A stretch of DNA of 64,000 bases from Bacteroidales bacterium UBA6377 (GCA_002438805.1 DJQV01000018.1:62001-126000), one strand, 5' to 3'; counted from the first letter of the stretch, positions 19,429 through 29,365 are shown. A program made the numbers and translations. Notes: generated from the letters alone by a model not told the origin.

Positions 19429-21258
19429 ATGAAGGAATTCTGGCAAATACTCAAGCGCTATGTCTCGCCGTACAAGAAATTCGTGGCAGGGTCAGTAGTG
19501 ATGAACATCCTCTCGGCTGTGTTCAACGTGTTCTCGTTCTCGCTCCTCATCCCCATCCTCCAGATTCTCTTCAATGTCGGGGAACAGACCTACGAGTTCA
19601 TCCCCTGGCACAAGGGCATGCCTTTCAATGAAATCACCAACAACGCATACTACTATATCTCAAGTTTCATCGGGATTTACGGGCCCGGGATGGTGCTGCT
19701 GATGCTGTGCCTGGTGTTCTGCGCCATAGTGGTGGTGAAGACAGCCTGCTATTTCGGTGCGGCCGCAGTGATGGTGCCCATCCGCACGGGCGTAGTCAAA
19801 GACATGAGAGTCCAGATATACGACAAGATACTCTCGCTGCCGCTGGGCTTTTTCAGTCAGGAACGCAAGGGGGACATCATAGCAAGGATAAGCGGTGACG
19901 TGCAGGAGGTCGAGAACTCCATCTCCAGCACTATAGAGATGCTGATAAAGAACCCGATACTCATCATGATCTATCTCGGAGTCCTGTGCCGCATGTCGTG
20001 GCAGCTGACACTTTTCACAGTGCTCTTCGCTCCAGCCATGATCGGCGTGATGAGCCTTATCGGACGCAAGCTCAAAGCCCAGTCCATCGAGGCGCAGCGT
20101 TACTGGAGCGACACCATGAGCCAGGTCGAGGAGACCCTCGGAGGACTGAGGATAATCAAGGCCTTCCTCGCCGAGAAGAAGATGTCCGCACGCTTCGAGC
20201 AGGTCACAGAGGAGATGCGCAGCAAGAACACGCGTGTCGCCATACGCCAGGCCAGCGCCCATCCGGTTAGCGAACTGCTCGGCTCGGTGATGATTGCAAT
20301 CGTCCTCTGGTTCGGAGGCACGCTCATCCTCGGAGAACACGCGGTGATAGACGCACCCTCATTCATGGCATACATGGCCATCCTGTACAGCGTCATCCAG
20401 CCGATAAAAGACCTGTCCAAGGCGGCATACGGCATCCCTAAAGGCCTAGCCTCGATGGAGAGGATCAACGTCATCCTCGACGCCCGCAACGACATAGCCG
20501 AGCCATCGAGGCCTATAAGAATCAAATCATTCGAGAAAGACATCGAGTTCCGTGACGTACACTTCAGATACGAAAGCGGCAGGGAAATCCTGCACGGCAT
20601 CAACCTCACGATACCTAAAGGCCACAACGTGGCCATAGTCGGGGCGAGCGGGGCCGGAAAATCGACCCTTGTGGACCTCATCCCGCGCTTCTACGACCCG
20701 AGCGAAGGCAGCATACGCATCGACGGCATCGACATAAGGGACATCAGCACCCGGGATCTGCGCTCCCTTATGGGAAACGTCAACCAGGATCCTATTCTTT
20801 TCAACGATACCATATTCAACAACATCGCCTTCGGGGTGGAGAACGCCACCATGGAACAGGTGGTGGCTGCGGCGAAGATCGCCAACGCCCACGAGTTCAT
20901 CATCACAAAACCGGAGGGATATGACACCTGCATCGGAGACCGCGGAGTGATGCTCTCGGGTGGACAGCGCCAGCGCATCAGCATCGCGAGGGCAATCCTC
21001 AAGAATCCTCCGATCCTCATTCTCGATGAAGCCACAGCCTCACTGGACACTGAGTCCGAAAGGATGGTGCAGGATGCCCTGGATTACCTCATGAGCAACC
21101 GCACCACCATATCCATAGCCCACAGGCTCAGCACAGTAAAGAAGGCGGACGAAATATTGGTGATGAACGGTGGCCGCATCGTGGAGAGAGGAAGCCACGA
21201 CGAGCTCATCGCGCTTGACGGTTATTATAGAAAACTCTATGAAATGCAGACTTTGTAA
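19429..21258 (+). CDS. MsbA-like ABC exporter (fused permease and ATPase)
   Basis: 609 residues. The N-terminal half has six membrane spans of the type-IV ABC exporter fold. The C-terminal ATPase has Walker A G-A-S-G-A-G-K-S-T, signature L-S-G-G-Q-R-Q-R, Walker B I-L-I-L-D-E-A and the H-loop A-H-R-L-S. It resembles the MsbA-type lipid A flippase group, but the substrate cannot be read from sequence. The upstream start at 19279 lies inside the WalJ gene and was rejected. The stop overlaps the VanZ-like gene start by 20 nt. Confidence 0.88.
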   Translation: MKEFWQILKRYVSPYKKFVAGSVVMNILSAVFNVFSFSLLIPILQILFNVGEQTYEFIPWHKGMPFNEITNNAYYYISSFIGIYGPGMVLLMLCLVFCAIVVVKTACYFGAAAVMVPIRTGVVKDMRVQIYDKILSLPLGFFSQERKGDIIARISGDVQEVENSISSTIEMLIKNPILIMIYLGVLCRMSWQLTLFTVLFAPAMIGVMSLIGRKLKAQSIEAQRYWSDTMSQVEETLGGLRIIKAFLAEKKMSARFEQVTEEMRSKNTRVAIRQASAHPVSELLGSVMIAIVLWFGGTLILGEHAVIDAPSFMAYMAILYSVIQPIKDLSKAAYGIPKGLASMERINVILDARNDIAEPSRPIRIKSFEKDIEFRDVHFRYESGREILHGINLTIPKGHNVAIVGASGAGKSTLVDLIPRFYDPSEGSIRIDGIDIRDISTRDLRSLMGNVNQDPILFNDTIFNNIAFGVENATMEQVVAAAKIANAHEFIITKPEGYDTCIGDRGVMLSGGQRQRISIARAILKNPPILILDEATASLDTESERMVQDALDYLMSNRTTISIAHRLSTVKKADEILVMNGGRIVERGSHDELIALDGYYRKLYEMQTL

Positions 21259-21646
21259 CATATTCAGGATTCTGCTCCTTGTCTATCTGGCGGGGGTGGC
21301 CTACCTGTGTTTCGGCAACTTCAACGACCTGCCTGACATCCAGAAAACATTGTTCGGAATACCGATGGACAAGGTTGTCCACTTCGGGATGTTCTTTCCA
21401 GCCCCTCTGATAGGGTTCTTCGCATTCAACAAGGAGCCGCTCTCCCCCGGCAAGGCGGCCGTCACCCTGCTCTGCATCTGCTCGATGGCCTGTGTCTTTG
21501 CAGGGCTGACTGAGATCATCCAGGGCACACTGCCATACAGAAGCGAAGACATAAAAGATTTCGAGGCCGACTGCCTCGCCATAGGCATTTCCACCGTCAT
21601 CGTCTTCTTGATAAACCTGTACATCTACAGAAAAGCCTCACGATGA
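21239..21646 (+). CDS. VanZ-like membrane protein
   Basis: 135 residues with four hydrophobic spans. The VanZ family features are a short loop with D-K-V-V-H-F-G-M-F near the second helix and E-I-I-Q-G-T-L-P-Y-R-S-E-D-I-K-D-F-E-A-D before the last one. The start (ATG 21239) is inside the end of the ABC gene. VanZ proteins are associated with teicoplanin resistance and envelope traits, but their chemistry is not settled. Stop and next start overlap as ATGA. Confidence 0.8.
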   Translation: MKCRLCNIFRILLLVYLAGVAYLCFGNFNDLPDIQKTLFGIPMDKVVHFGMFFPAPLIGFFAFNKEPLSPGKAAVTLLCICSMACVFAGLTEIIQGTLPYRSEDIKDFEADCLAIGISTVIVFLINLYIYRKASR

Positions 21647-24501
21647 AACGGATATTCTCCCTGCTGGCCGCCCTGACGCTAATCTGCCTCACGGACGCTT
21701 CAGCCGCCCCGAAGGCAATAGACTTCAGACCGATCTGCGACACGCTGCGCGTGAGGCTTCTCGCGCACACCGGAGTAGACCAGAAGTTCAAGGTCAACAA
21801 GGTCGTCGCGCACGGCTCCAAGTTGGATCTGTACTTCTCCCCGGAACTCTCCTATTACCCGTGGTACGATGGGGATCTTGACTGGTTCTACCGAGAACTG
21901 CGCACAGAAATGAAGGGACTCGGCGGGAACTGGGAGGCCGGGGAAGTTTTCACCAACCGCTACCGCCTCCAGGATCTTGTGCTCCCCAGGGAAGGCAACG
22001 GCGGACAGCCGTCAGCATACTCGGGAAGCATCCCGGACCCGAAAGGGAGCGACCCCGGATTCGTGCGGCGCGTCGGGGCTCGCAGATACAGCAAAGGCCT
22101 TGACAGCAGATACATAGCCCTGTGGCACAGTCATGGAAGATATTACGATGAAAGTCGGGACATGTGGATGTGGCAACGGGCACCCCTGCACAGGACGGTC
22201 GAGGATCTGCTCTCGCAGAGTTTCGTTCTCCCCTTCCTCATGCCGATGCTCGAGAACGCCGGCGCGTATGTGATGACTCCGCGCGAGAGAGATGTCCAGA
22301 AAATCGAGTTCATAATCGACAATGACCCGTCATTCCCCGGGCCGAGGGATTCCCTCACACGCAGGAGCGGGCAATACTCCGAGACGGGAGAATGGTCCGA
22401 TGCCGGAGAGGGCTTTGCCGACTTCAAGGAAGTGTACTCGTTCTCCGACACCCCGTTCAGGGCCGGTACGGCACGCGGCGCGGCATGCAATCCTGGCAAG
22501 GCCGACGCAAGGGCACGCTGGACAGCGGAGATCGACAGCCGGGGAGAATATGCTGTCTACGTGGCATACAGGACACTTGAAAACAGCAGCACGGCAGCGC
22601 ACTACACAGTAAGGCACCTCGGAGGGCAGACGGAGTTCACGGTCAACCAGAAAAGAGGCGGCGGCACCTGGGTGTATCTCGGGACATTCGAGTTCGCTCC
22701 CGGCTCACCGGCATGGGTGGGTCTTGACAACAGGGGCGAGGCCGGCACCGCAGTCACGGCGGACGCCGTCAAACTGGGCGGGGGCATCGGCAAACTGGCA
22801 AGGGGCGGCAGGACATCCGGGATGGCAAGTTCCTCCGAGGGAGCCCACTACTGGATGCAGTGGGCCGGAGCCGACAGCACCATCACGAGGAACTGGAGCA
22901 CAGACTACACCAACGATTTCGCCTCCAGGGGAAAGTGGGCGGCCATGATGACGGAGCAGAAAGGCATACCCTTCGACCTTGCTTTCGCCTTCCACACCGA
23001 TGCGGGAGTGGCGCAGGCCGACACCACCATCGGGACGCTCGCCATCTACACCCTGCGCTGCGACGGGGAGAGGGAGTTCTCCGACGGGCGGGACAGAATC
23101 ATCAGCAGACTCCTATGCGACTATGTCCAGAGTCAGGTAGTCAACGACATACGCTCCGACTTCAACCCGGACTGGACACGGCGCGGCATCTGGGACAAAA
23201 GTTACAGCGAGTGCCGCACCCCCGGAATCCCGGCCATGATACTTGAGCTCCTGAGCCACCAGAACTTCGAAGACATGAAATACGGACTGGATCCGGCATT
23301 CCGCTTCGAAGTGAGCAGGGCCGTCTACAAAGGCATACTGAAGACGCTCAGCGAATATTACAACTGCCCTTACATGGTGCAGCCGCTTCCCGTACACGCC
23401 TTCAGCGCCACATTCACGAGTGGGGACAAGGTCAGGCTGGAATGGAAGCCGACAGAAGACCCTAAGGAGCCCACGGCCACGAGCGAGGGGTACATAATCT
23501 ATACCCGCAAGGACGGCGGGGCCTTCAACGCCGGAGTCCGCACCAGGAATACCTTTATCGAACTCCCCGTGGAGCGCGGGCACATCTACAGCTACAAGGT
23601 CGAAGCCTATAACGACGGCGGACGAAGCTTTCCTTCGGAGATACTCTCAGCAGGCCTTCCGGATATTCCCGAGAGCAAGGACACAGTGCTGATAGTCAAC
23701 AACTTCTACAAAGTCTCCGCTCCGGCCTGGATAGACGGAGAGCAATACGCCGGGTTCGAGAGCCGCATAGACGGAGGAATCCCCTACATCAGAGACCTGA
23801 GCTACATAGGAGAGAATTACGAGTTCGACCGCAGCCTGGAGTTCATCGACAATGACTACCCCGGCTTCGGGGCAAGCCACGAGGACAGGGCCGGGGAGAT
23901 GATAGCCGGCAACACCTTCGACTATCCTTATGTCCACGGGCGGGCGCTCCTCAGCCTGGGACACCCCTTCTGCTCCATATCATGCGAAACTTTCTGTACC
24001 GGGGAAAACACCGCCCCCTTCATAGACCTCATCTGCGGCAAACAGGGAGGAAGCAAGTACCCGGTATTCACGGATGAACTCCAGGCAGCCCTTGCCGCAA
24101 GGCTTGACCGCGGAAGCAATCTTCTCCTGTCCGGCGCCGACATGGCATCGGACGGGGATGCGAAGTCCAAGGATTTCACAGCCACCGCCCTCGGCTTCAA
24201 GTTAAGCACGCCGAGCGGCAGCAGAAGCGGGAACATCGGAGGCATGCCGTACTCGCACAGCCTCAACGAGGAGATCTACTGCGTCGAGAATCCGGACGGA
24301 ATCCTCCCGTCAAAAAAGAATGCAGGCGTATGGCTGCGCTATCCGAGAGCCCCGTATGGCGCAGCCACATACTATAATGCAGGGAAATACAAGGTGGCGG
24401 CAATGGCCGTACCCCTGGAGACGCTGCTTCGTGAGGAAGACAGGGTCAGGATACTCTCCGCAGTCTCGGAATACTTTGACGGGAGCATATCGAGACCCTG
24501 A
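21643..24501 (+). CDS. Secreted N-acetylmuramoyl-L-alanine amidase-like protein with inserted golvesin-type domain
   Basis: 952 residues with a signal peptide ending in D-A-S-A-A. An Amidase_3-like fold appears in two pieces: H-S-H-G near residue 163 with a following helix and a plausible ligand Glu (R-T-V-E-D), and the late ligand in A-F-A-F-H-T-D-A-G near residue 450. Between them (about 250-385) sits a beta-rich domain like the golvesin/xanthan-lyase C-terminal domain (A-V-Y-V-A-Y and W-V-Y-L-G-T-F-E-F). A fibronectin III domain (about 580-665) and a long C-terminal region follow. Often annotated as xanthan lyase; peptidoglycan amide cleavage is more likely. Last gene of the operon. Confidence 0.75.
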   Translation: MKRIFSLLAALTLICLTDASAAPKAIDFRPICDTLRVRLLAHTGVDQKFKVNKVVAHGSKLDLYFSPELSYYPWYDGDLDWFYRELRTEMKGLGGNWEAGEVFTNRYRLQDLVLPREGNGGQPSAYSGSIPDPKGSDPGFVRRVGARRYSKGLDSRYIALWHSHGRYYDESRDMWMWQRAPLHRTVEDLLSQSFVLPFLMPMLENAGAYVMTPRERDVQKIEFIIDNDPSFPGPRDSLTRRSGQYSETGEWSDAGEGFADFKEVYSFSDTPFRAGTARGAACNPGKADARARWTAEIDSRGEYAVYVAYRTLENSSTAAHYTVRHLGGQTEFTVNQKRGGGTWVYLGTFEFAPGSPAWVGLDNRGEAGTAVTADAVKLGGGIGKLARGGRTSGMASSSEGAHYWMQWAGADSTITRNWSTDYTNDFASRGKWAAMMTEQKGIPFDLAFAFHTDAGVAQADTTIGTLAIYTLRCDGEREFSDGRDRIISRLLCDYVQSQVVNDIRSDFNPDWTRRGIWDKSYSECRTPGIPAMILELLSHQNFEDMKYGLDPAFRFEVSRAVYKGILKTLSEYYNCPYMVQPLPVHAFSATFTSGDKVRLEWKPTEDPKEPTATSEGYIIYTRKDGGAFNAGVRTRNTFIELPVERGHIYSYKVEAYNDGGRSFPSEILSAGLPDIPESKDTVLIVNNFYKVSAPAWIDGEQYAGFESRIDGGIPYIRDLSYIGENYEFDRSLEFIDNDYPGFGASHEDRAGEMIAGNTFDYPYVHGRALLSLGHPFCSISCETFCTGENTAPFIDLICGKQGGSKYPVFTDELQAALAARLDRGSNLLLSGADMASDGDAKSKDFTATALGFKLSTPSGSRSGNIGGMPYSHSLNEEIYCVENPDGILPSKKNAGVWLRYPRAPYGAATYYNAGKYKVAAMAVPLETLLREEDRVRILSAVSEYFDGSISRP

Positions 24502-24516
24502 CATCCGGAAGACTCT

Positions 24517-25479
24517 CTACCTGAGCGGGTTCTTGTCAGACTTGTACCAGTCGATGAACTTGCCTATGCCCTCATGCAGGGTGACCCCGGGCTTGTATCC
24601 GAAATCGCGCTCCAGTTTGCTGGTGTCGGCATAAGTCTGGTACACGTCACCCGGCTGCATCGGCATCATGATTTTCTCCGCGGGACGGCCGCACGCCGTC
24701 TCCACCTCGCTGATGAAGTCCATGAGCCTCACCGGACTGCTGCATCCTATGTTGTAGACCTCATTACCGGCCGGAGCCTTGTCCATCACCCGTACCACGC
24801 CTTCTATTATGTCATCGATATAGGTGAAGTCACGCATCATATCCCCGTTGTTGAAGACCTTGATGGGACGGCCCTCCATGATCGCGGAGGCGAAAAGCAT
24901 CGGGGACATGTCAGGACGTCCCCACGGGCCGTAGACAGTGAAGAACCTCAGACCTGTGGCCCTGATACCGTAGAGTTTGCTGTAGCAGGCGGCCATAAGC
25001 TCATCGGCTTTCTTTGTGGCAGCATAGAGACTTACAGGATTGTCCACCTTGTCGTCCTCGCTGAAAGGGGTCTTCTCATTGCCCCCGTAGACGCTGCTTG
25101 AGCTCGCGTAGACAAGATGCCCCACCGGGAAATGACGGCAGCACTCGAGGATGTTGACGAACCCCACAAGATTGCTGTCCACATAAGCCCACGGGTTCTC
25201 GATGGAGTAGCGGACACCGGCCTGGGCGGCCAGGTTGACCACGCACCCGAACTTTTCCTTCTCAAAAAGGAGCGGAAGCGCCTCCCTGTCGGAGATGTCC
25301 ATCCTGATGAAGCGGAAAGCCTCCCTGTCCGAAAGTTCGGCAAGTCTGGCCTCCTTGAGGACCACAGGATAATAGTCGTTGAGGTTGTCAATTCCCACCA
25401 CTTCATCGCCCCTGTCAAGAAGCCTCTTGGAAAGATGGTAGCCGATGAATCCGGCCGCTCCTGTCACCAGTACTTTCAT
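24517..25479 (-). CDS. NAD-dependent UDP-sugar epimerase (UDP-glucuronate 4-epimerase-like)
   Basis: 320 residues of the extended SDR class. NAD site G-A-A-G-F-I-G, the D-N-L-N-D-Y-Y segment common in UDP-glucuronate epimerases, and catalytic S...Y-A-A-T-K. It probably makes UDP-galacturonate or a related precursor for surface polysaccharide. It is the last gene of a four-gene minus-strand operon, 10 nt after the CapD-like gene. Confidence 0.85.
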   Translation of the reverse strand: MKVLVTGAAGFIGYHLSKRLLDRGDEVVGIDNLNDYYPVVLKEARLAELSDREAFRFIRMDISDREALPLLFEKEKFGCVVNLAAQAGVRYSIENPWAYVDSNLVGFVNILECCRHFPVGHLVYASSSSVYGGNEKTPFSEDDKVDNPVSLYAATKKADELMAACYSKLYGIRATGLRFFTVYGPWGRPDMSPMLFASAIMEGRPIKVFNNGDMMRDFTYIDDIIEGVVRVMDKAPAGNEVYNIGCSSPVRLMDFISEVETACGRPAEKIMMPMQPGDVYQTYADTSKLERDFGYKPGVTLHEGIGKFIDWYKSDKNPLR

Positions 25480-25489
25480 GTTATTCAGT

Positions 25490-27412
25490 TTATTTTTTGT
25501 CGTATTCAGAAAATCTCGAATTATTGGATATGTACTCCGGCACTGTCCTCTTCATGAGTTTGACCATGTCAGGAATCTGGACATCCTTGCTGAGCTCGTA
25601 TAGTTCATCGACCACCCTTGCGGCCTCGTGCCAGTCGTACTGGCGCACCTTGGCGATGCGGATCTTGCTGTGCACCGTAGGTTCGGTGTTCTCCACGTTG
25701 GAGAGCACTTCCTCGTAGAGCTTTTCACCCGGGCGGAGGCCCGTGTAGACGACCTTGATGTCCTTGTCCGGCACCAGTCCGGAAAGTTCGATCATGCGCC
25801 GCGCCAGCGTGTCTATCTTGACCGGATGCCCCATGTCGAATACGCAGATGCGATTCTCCGTGTCCAGGGTGGCAGCCTCCATCACTAGACGGCAGGCTTC
25901 CGGTATGGTCATGAAGAAGCGGGTTATGTTCGGATCCGTCACGGTCACAGGGCCTCCGGAAGCTATCTGGCTGCGGAAACGCGGAATAACTGAACCGTTG
26001 GAGCCGAGCACATTGCCGAAGCGTGTGGTGACGAACTTGGTCTTGCCCGGGGTTTTGCCGGCCTCAATCGCAAGACCGAGGCTCTGGACATATATTTCAG
26101 CCAGACGCTTGGTGCAGCCCATGATGTTGGTAGGGTTGACGGCCTTGTCGGTGGAGATCATCACCATCTTCTCTACTCCGTATTCCACACATTTGTCCGC
26201 CACATAGCGCGAACCCACCACATTGACGAACACGGCCTCGCACGGATTCTCCTCCATCAGCGGCACATGCTTGTAGGCAGCGGCATGGAACACCACCTGC
26301 GGCCTCCAGGTCCTGAACGCGTAATCCAGCCTCGGCTGAAGCCTCACGTCACCTATGATCGGCACGAAATCCAGATCCGGGAACTTGGCCTCAAGCTCCA
26401 GCCGAAGGTTGTGCATAGGGGTCTCGGCATTGTCATAGAGGACAAGCTTCTTTATCCCGAAACCGGCCAGCTGGCGGCAGAGTTCGGAACCTATGGAGCC
26501 GGCCGCCCCGGTCACCATCACGACCTTGTCCTTGAACTGGGCCTTTATGACATCCAGTGATATCTTTATCTCATCACGTCCCAAAAGATCCTCTATCTTG
26601 ACTTCCCGGACATTGAAACGGTTCTCCACTCCCCCCGGGCCCACCTCGTCGATGGTCGGGACAATCAGCACCTTGACGCCGGCGCCGATGCACAGGCTCA
26701 CCAGATTGTTCTGCTCACGCTGGACATCATCCTCGGTGGCGAAGATCACTCCGCCCAGAGAAAGGGCGTCCACATCCCTCTCGAAATCCTCCCTGCTGCC
26801 GAATGTGTAGACCCTCTTGTCCGCGAACATGGTCTCGCCCAGTTCCTTGTCAGCAGAGATGAAGCCGACCACCTCGTAGTGCGGGGAATTGCGCAGCCGG
26901 GTCACGGTGGCCGCAGATTTGTCGCTCAGACCGTAGACAAGCACACGCATCCTCTTCTGAACCTTACGGACACGGGCCCTGTAAGTGTCGTATACGAAGA
27001 TCATGAGCAGACGCACCAGACACAGGATCACTATGGAGAGCATGGCGTCCACTATGAGCATTACAAGGACATGCAGATTGAAATTGCCGGTCAGGGCCAG
27101 GGTAAGGCCCATCAGGACGTCTTTTCCGAGCGCCGCACCGCTGAACAGGAGCGTATCCTTGAATGTGAAATGGCGGATGACTATCGCATAAGTCTTGAAA
27201 AGATAAAACATCAGAGCGGAGGCCGCAACGGAAGATACTCCCCAGATGATGTTGAAAGGTCTCGACTCGACGATGTCCACATGGCAGAAGAAAGCCACGA
27301 TGGCCACTATGACCGAAGAGACGAGAGAGAGACAGAGATCCATTCCGAAAATCACCCTCCTGTCGAGGAATTTGTCACGGAAGCTGTCCAGACTGAATTT
27401 GAAAGATGTCAT
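25490..27412 (-). CDS. CapD/WbpM-type membrane nucleotide-sugar 4,6-dehydratase
   Basis: 640 residues. Four membrane helices (about 1-140) are followed by a CoA-binding-like Rossmann domain. The C-terminal Polysacc_synt_2 SDR domain has G-A-A-G-S-I-G-S-E and S-T-D-K-A-V-N-P. The catalytic region reads N-I-M-G-C-T-K, with Met in place of the usual SDR Tyr, as in WbpM/FlaA1 relatives. It should make a UDP-4-keto-6-deoxy-HexNAc for capsule or O-glycan initiation. Confidence 0.9.
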   Translation of the reverse strand: MTSFKFSLDSFRDKFLDRRVIFGMDLCLSLVSSVIVAIVAFFCHVDIVESRPFNIIWGVSSVAASALMFYLFKTYAIVIRHFTFKDTLLFSGAALGKDVLMGLTLALTGNFNLHVLVMLIVDAMLSIVILCLVRLLMIFVYDTYRARVRKVQKRMRVLVYGLSDKSAATVTRLRNSPHYEVVGFISADKELGETMFADKRVYTFGSREDFERDVDALSLGGVIFATEDDVQREQNNLVSLCIGAGVKVLIVPTIDEVGPGGVENRFNVREVKIEDLLGRDEIKISLDVIKAQFKDKVVMVTGAAGSIGSELCRQLAGFGIKKLVLYDNAETPMHNLRLELEAKFPDLDFVPIIGDVRLQPRLDYAFRTWRPQVVFHAAAYKHVPLMEENPCEAVFVNVVGSRYVADKCVEYGVEKMVMISTDKAVNPTNIMGCTKRLAEIYVQSLGLAIEAGKTPGKTKFVTTRFGNVLGSNGSVIPRFRSQIASGGPVTVTDPNITRFFMTIPEACRLVMEAATLDTENRICVFDMGHPVKIDTLARRMIELSGLVPDKDIKVVYTGLRPGEKLYEEVLSNVENTEPTVHSKIRIAKVRQYDWHEAARVVDELYELSKDVQIPDMVKLMKRTVPEYISNNSRFSEYDKK

Positions 27413-27435
27413 ATTGTTTAAAAGTCAGGTAAATT

Positions 27436-28209
27436 TCAAAAATTAAATGCCAGGGCCGCCCCGCAGCTGCCCGTGACAGGGTCAATGGAAGGTACAAGGG
27501 CGACATCTCTCCTGAAAAGCCGCCGGGTCGGCTCAAGGAGCCACTCCCCCACATGGGCGCAGAGGATTCCGACTCCGGCTCCGGCCAGAGTGTCGCTGAA
27601 CCAGTGGCGGTTGTTGTGTATGCGCATGAAAGCGATTCCGGTGGCGATGACATAGGCTCCCGCTCCCCAGCCCCACCCGTATTCCATACGGACATATTCT
27701 GCGCCGGCGAAAGCCGTGCCCGTGTGTCCTGAGGGGAAAGAATTGTTGGCTGTCCCGTCCGGGCGTGGAGAATATATGATCTCCTTCATGAGTTTTGTCA
27801 CCACAAAAAAGCTCGCGGCAGTATATCCTATGACAATCAGGCGCTCTCCGAGCGGATGTCGGGACTCCACTCCCGTAAGGCCAAGGCCGGCAGCACAGAT
27901 GAAAGGAAGGTATTGGACATAATCATCCATCGTCTTCTGTCCTGAAGGCCCGCGCCACGCAAGCGCACGCTCCTGGACATATCTGTCTATGGAGTTGTGT
28001 GCAAAACAATGGACAATAGCACCGGAGGCGATGAGCACACCGGGAGCGATAAGCTGGGACGGCTTGAAAGCAGTCTGCGGAAGAACCGCGGACGGAGTGC
28101 CGGAAACATCGGAATGTATCTCACGGGCGGGCGAGGTCTGCGCGGAAACTGCCGCAGCGAACCCCACCATTATCAACAGAGAGAAGATGGCCTTGAGAAC
28201 AACCGTCAT
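27436..28209 (-). CDS. PAP2-family phosphatase, exported or membrane
   Basis: 257 residues with a signal peptide (A-A-A-V-S-A-Q) and several hydrophobic stretches. The three acid-phosphatase motifs are present: K-L-M-K-E-I-I-Y-S-P-R-P, P-S-G-H-T and N-N-R-H-W-F-S-D. Such proteins dephosphorylate undecaprenyl diphosphate or lipid A, which suits a polysaccharide operon. The start is ATG 28209, overlapping the rfbB stop as ATGA. The longer frame from 28272 lies inside rfbB and was rejected. Confidence 0.87.
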   Translation of the reverse strand: MTVVLKAIFSLLIMVGFAAAVSAQTSPAREIHSDVSGTPSAVLPQTAFKPSQLIAPGVLIASGAIVHCFAHNSIDRYVQERALAWRGPSGQKTMDDYVQYLPFICAAGLGLTGVESRHPLGERLIVIGYTAASFFVVTKLMKEIIYSPRPDGTANNSFPSGHTGTAFAGAEYVRMEYGWGWGAGAYVIATGIAFMRIHNNRHWFSDTLAGAGVGILCAHVGEWLLEPTRRLFRRDVALVPSIDPVTGSCGAALAFNF

Positions 28210-29330
28210 CTTCCCTTGTACATCTGCTCGTAGTACTTCTCGTACTCGCCGCTGGTCACACGGTCCATCCACTCCTGGTTGTCTAGATACCAGCGCACCG
28301 TCTTCTCTATCCCCTCCTCGAACTGCAGGCTCGGCTCCCAGCCAAGCTCCCGCTTGAGCTTGCTTGAGTCTATCGCGTAGCGCAGGTCATGCCCCGCGCG
28401 GTCAGTCACGTAGGTTATCAGGTCGTTGTCCGCTCCCTCCGGACGGCCCAGCACCCTGTCCGTCACCTTGATGAGGGTCTTCACGATGTCGATGTTCTTC
28501 CACTCGTTGAAACCGCCGATGTTGTACGTGTCGGCCACCTTGCCCTTGTGGAAAATGAGGTCTATCGCCCTCGCGTGGTCCACCACGTACAGCCAGTCGC
28601 GCACGTTCTGCCCCTTCCCGTATACCGGAAGCGGCTTGCGGTGGCGTATGTTGTTGATGAACAGGGGTATGAGTTTCTCCGGAAACTGGTACGGGCCGTA
28701 GTTGTTGGAGCAGTTCGTCACTATCGTCGGCATCCCGTAGGTGTCGTGGAACGCGCGCACGAAGTGGTCGCTGGATGCCTTGCTCGCGCTGTACGGGCTG
28801 TGGGGCTGGTATTTCGTGTCCTCGGTGAAGAACTTGTCCCCGAACGGGCCTCCCCCGCACTCCCCGCTCCCCGGGCACCCCTCCGGGCGGTTCATCTCCA
28901 ACGCCCCGTACACCTCGTCGGTGGAGATGTGGTAGAAGCGTTTACCCTCGTATTTCTCCGGAAGGCTCTCCCAATACAGGCGCGCCGCCTGTAGAAGACT
29001 AAGCGTCCCGAGCACGTTGGTCTTGGCAAATGTGAACGGGTCCTTTATGCTCCTGTCCACGTGGCTCTCCGCCGCGAGGTGGATCACCCCGTCCACCTTC
29101 TCCTCCTGCATAAGGGAATGCATCGCGTCGAAGTCGCACACGTCCGCCTTGACGAAGCGGTAGTTAGGAGAGTTTTCGATGTCGCGAAGGTTTTCAAGGT
29201 TGCCGGCATAGGTAAGTTTGTCCACATTGATGATCCGGTATTCCGGATATTTCGTCACGAACAGACGGACGACGTGGCTCCCGATGAAGCCCGCGCCGCC
29301 GGTGATGATGATTGAGCGTTTATTACTCAT
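28206..29330 (-). CDS. rfbB: dTDP-glucose 4,6-dehydratase
   Basis: 374 residues: NAD motif G-G-A-G-F-I-G-S-H, catalytic T-D-E-V-Y-G and Y-S-A-S-K. It converts dTDP-glucose to the 4-keto-6-deoxy intermediate of dTDP-rhamnose and other deoxysugars. Between the catalytic DEVYG and YSASK there is an insertion containing C-P-G-S-G-E-C-G-G-G, rich in Gly and with two Cys. Insertions here are common in Bacteroidetes RmlB, but this composition is odd. rfbA, rfbC and rfbD are not nearby. The start at 29330 opens the Rossmann fold. First gene of the operon. Confidence 0.92.
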   Translation of the reverse strand: MSNKRSIIITGGAGFIGSHVVRLFVTKYPEYRIINVDKLTYAGNLENLRDIENSPNYRFVKADVCDFDAMHSLMQEEKVDGVIHLAAESHVDRSIKDPFTFAKTNVLGTLSLLQAARLYWESLPEKYEGKRFYHISTDEVYGALEMNRPEGCPGSGECGGGPFGDKFFTEDTKYQPHSPYSASKASSDHFVRAFHDTYGMPTIVTNCSNNYGPYQFPEKLIPLFINNIRHRKPLPVYGKGQNVRDWLYVVDHARAIDLIFHKGKVADTYNIGGFNEWKNIDIVKTLIKVTDRVLGRPEGADNDLITYVTDRAGHDLRYAIDSSKLKRELGWEPSLQFEEGIEKTVRWYLDNQEWMDRVTSGEYEKYYEQMYKGR

Positions 29331-29365
29331 ACTCCTTAAAGGTCTAATTTTTATCAATAATCGTA

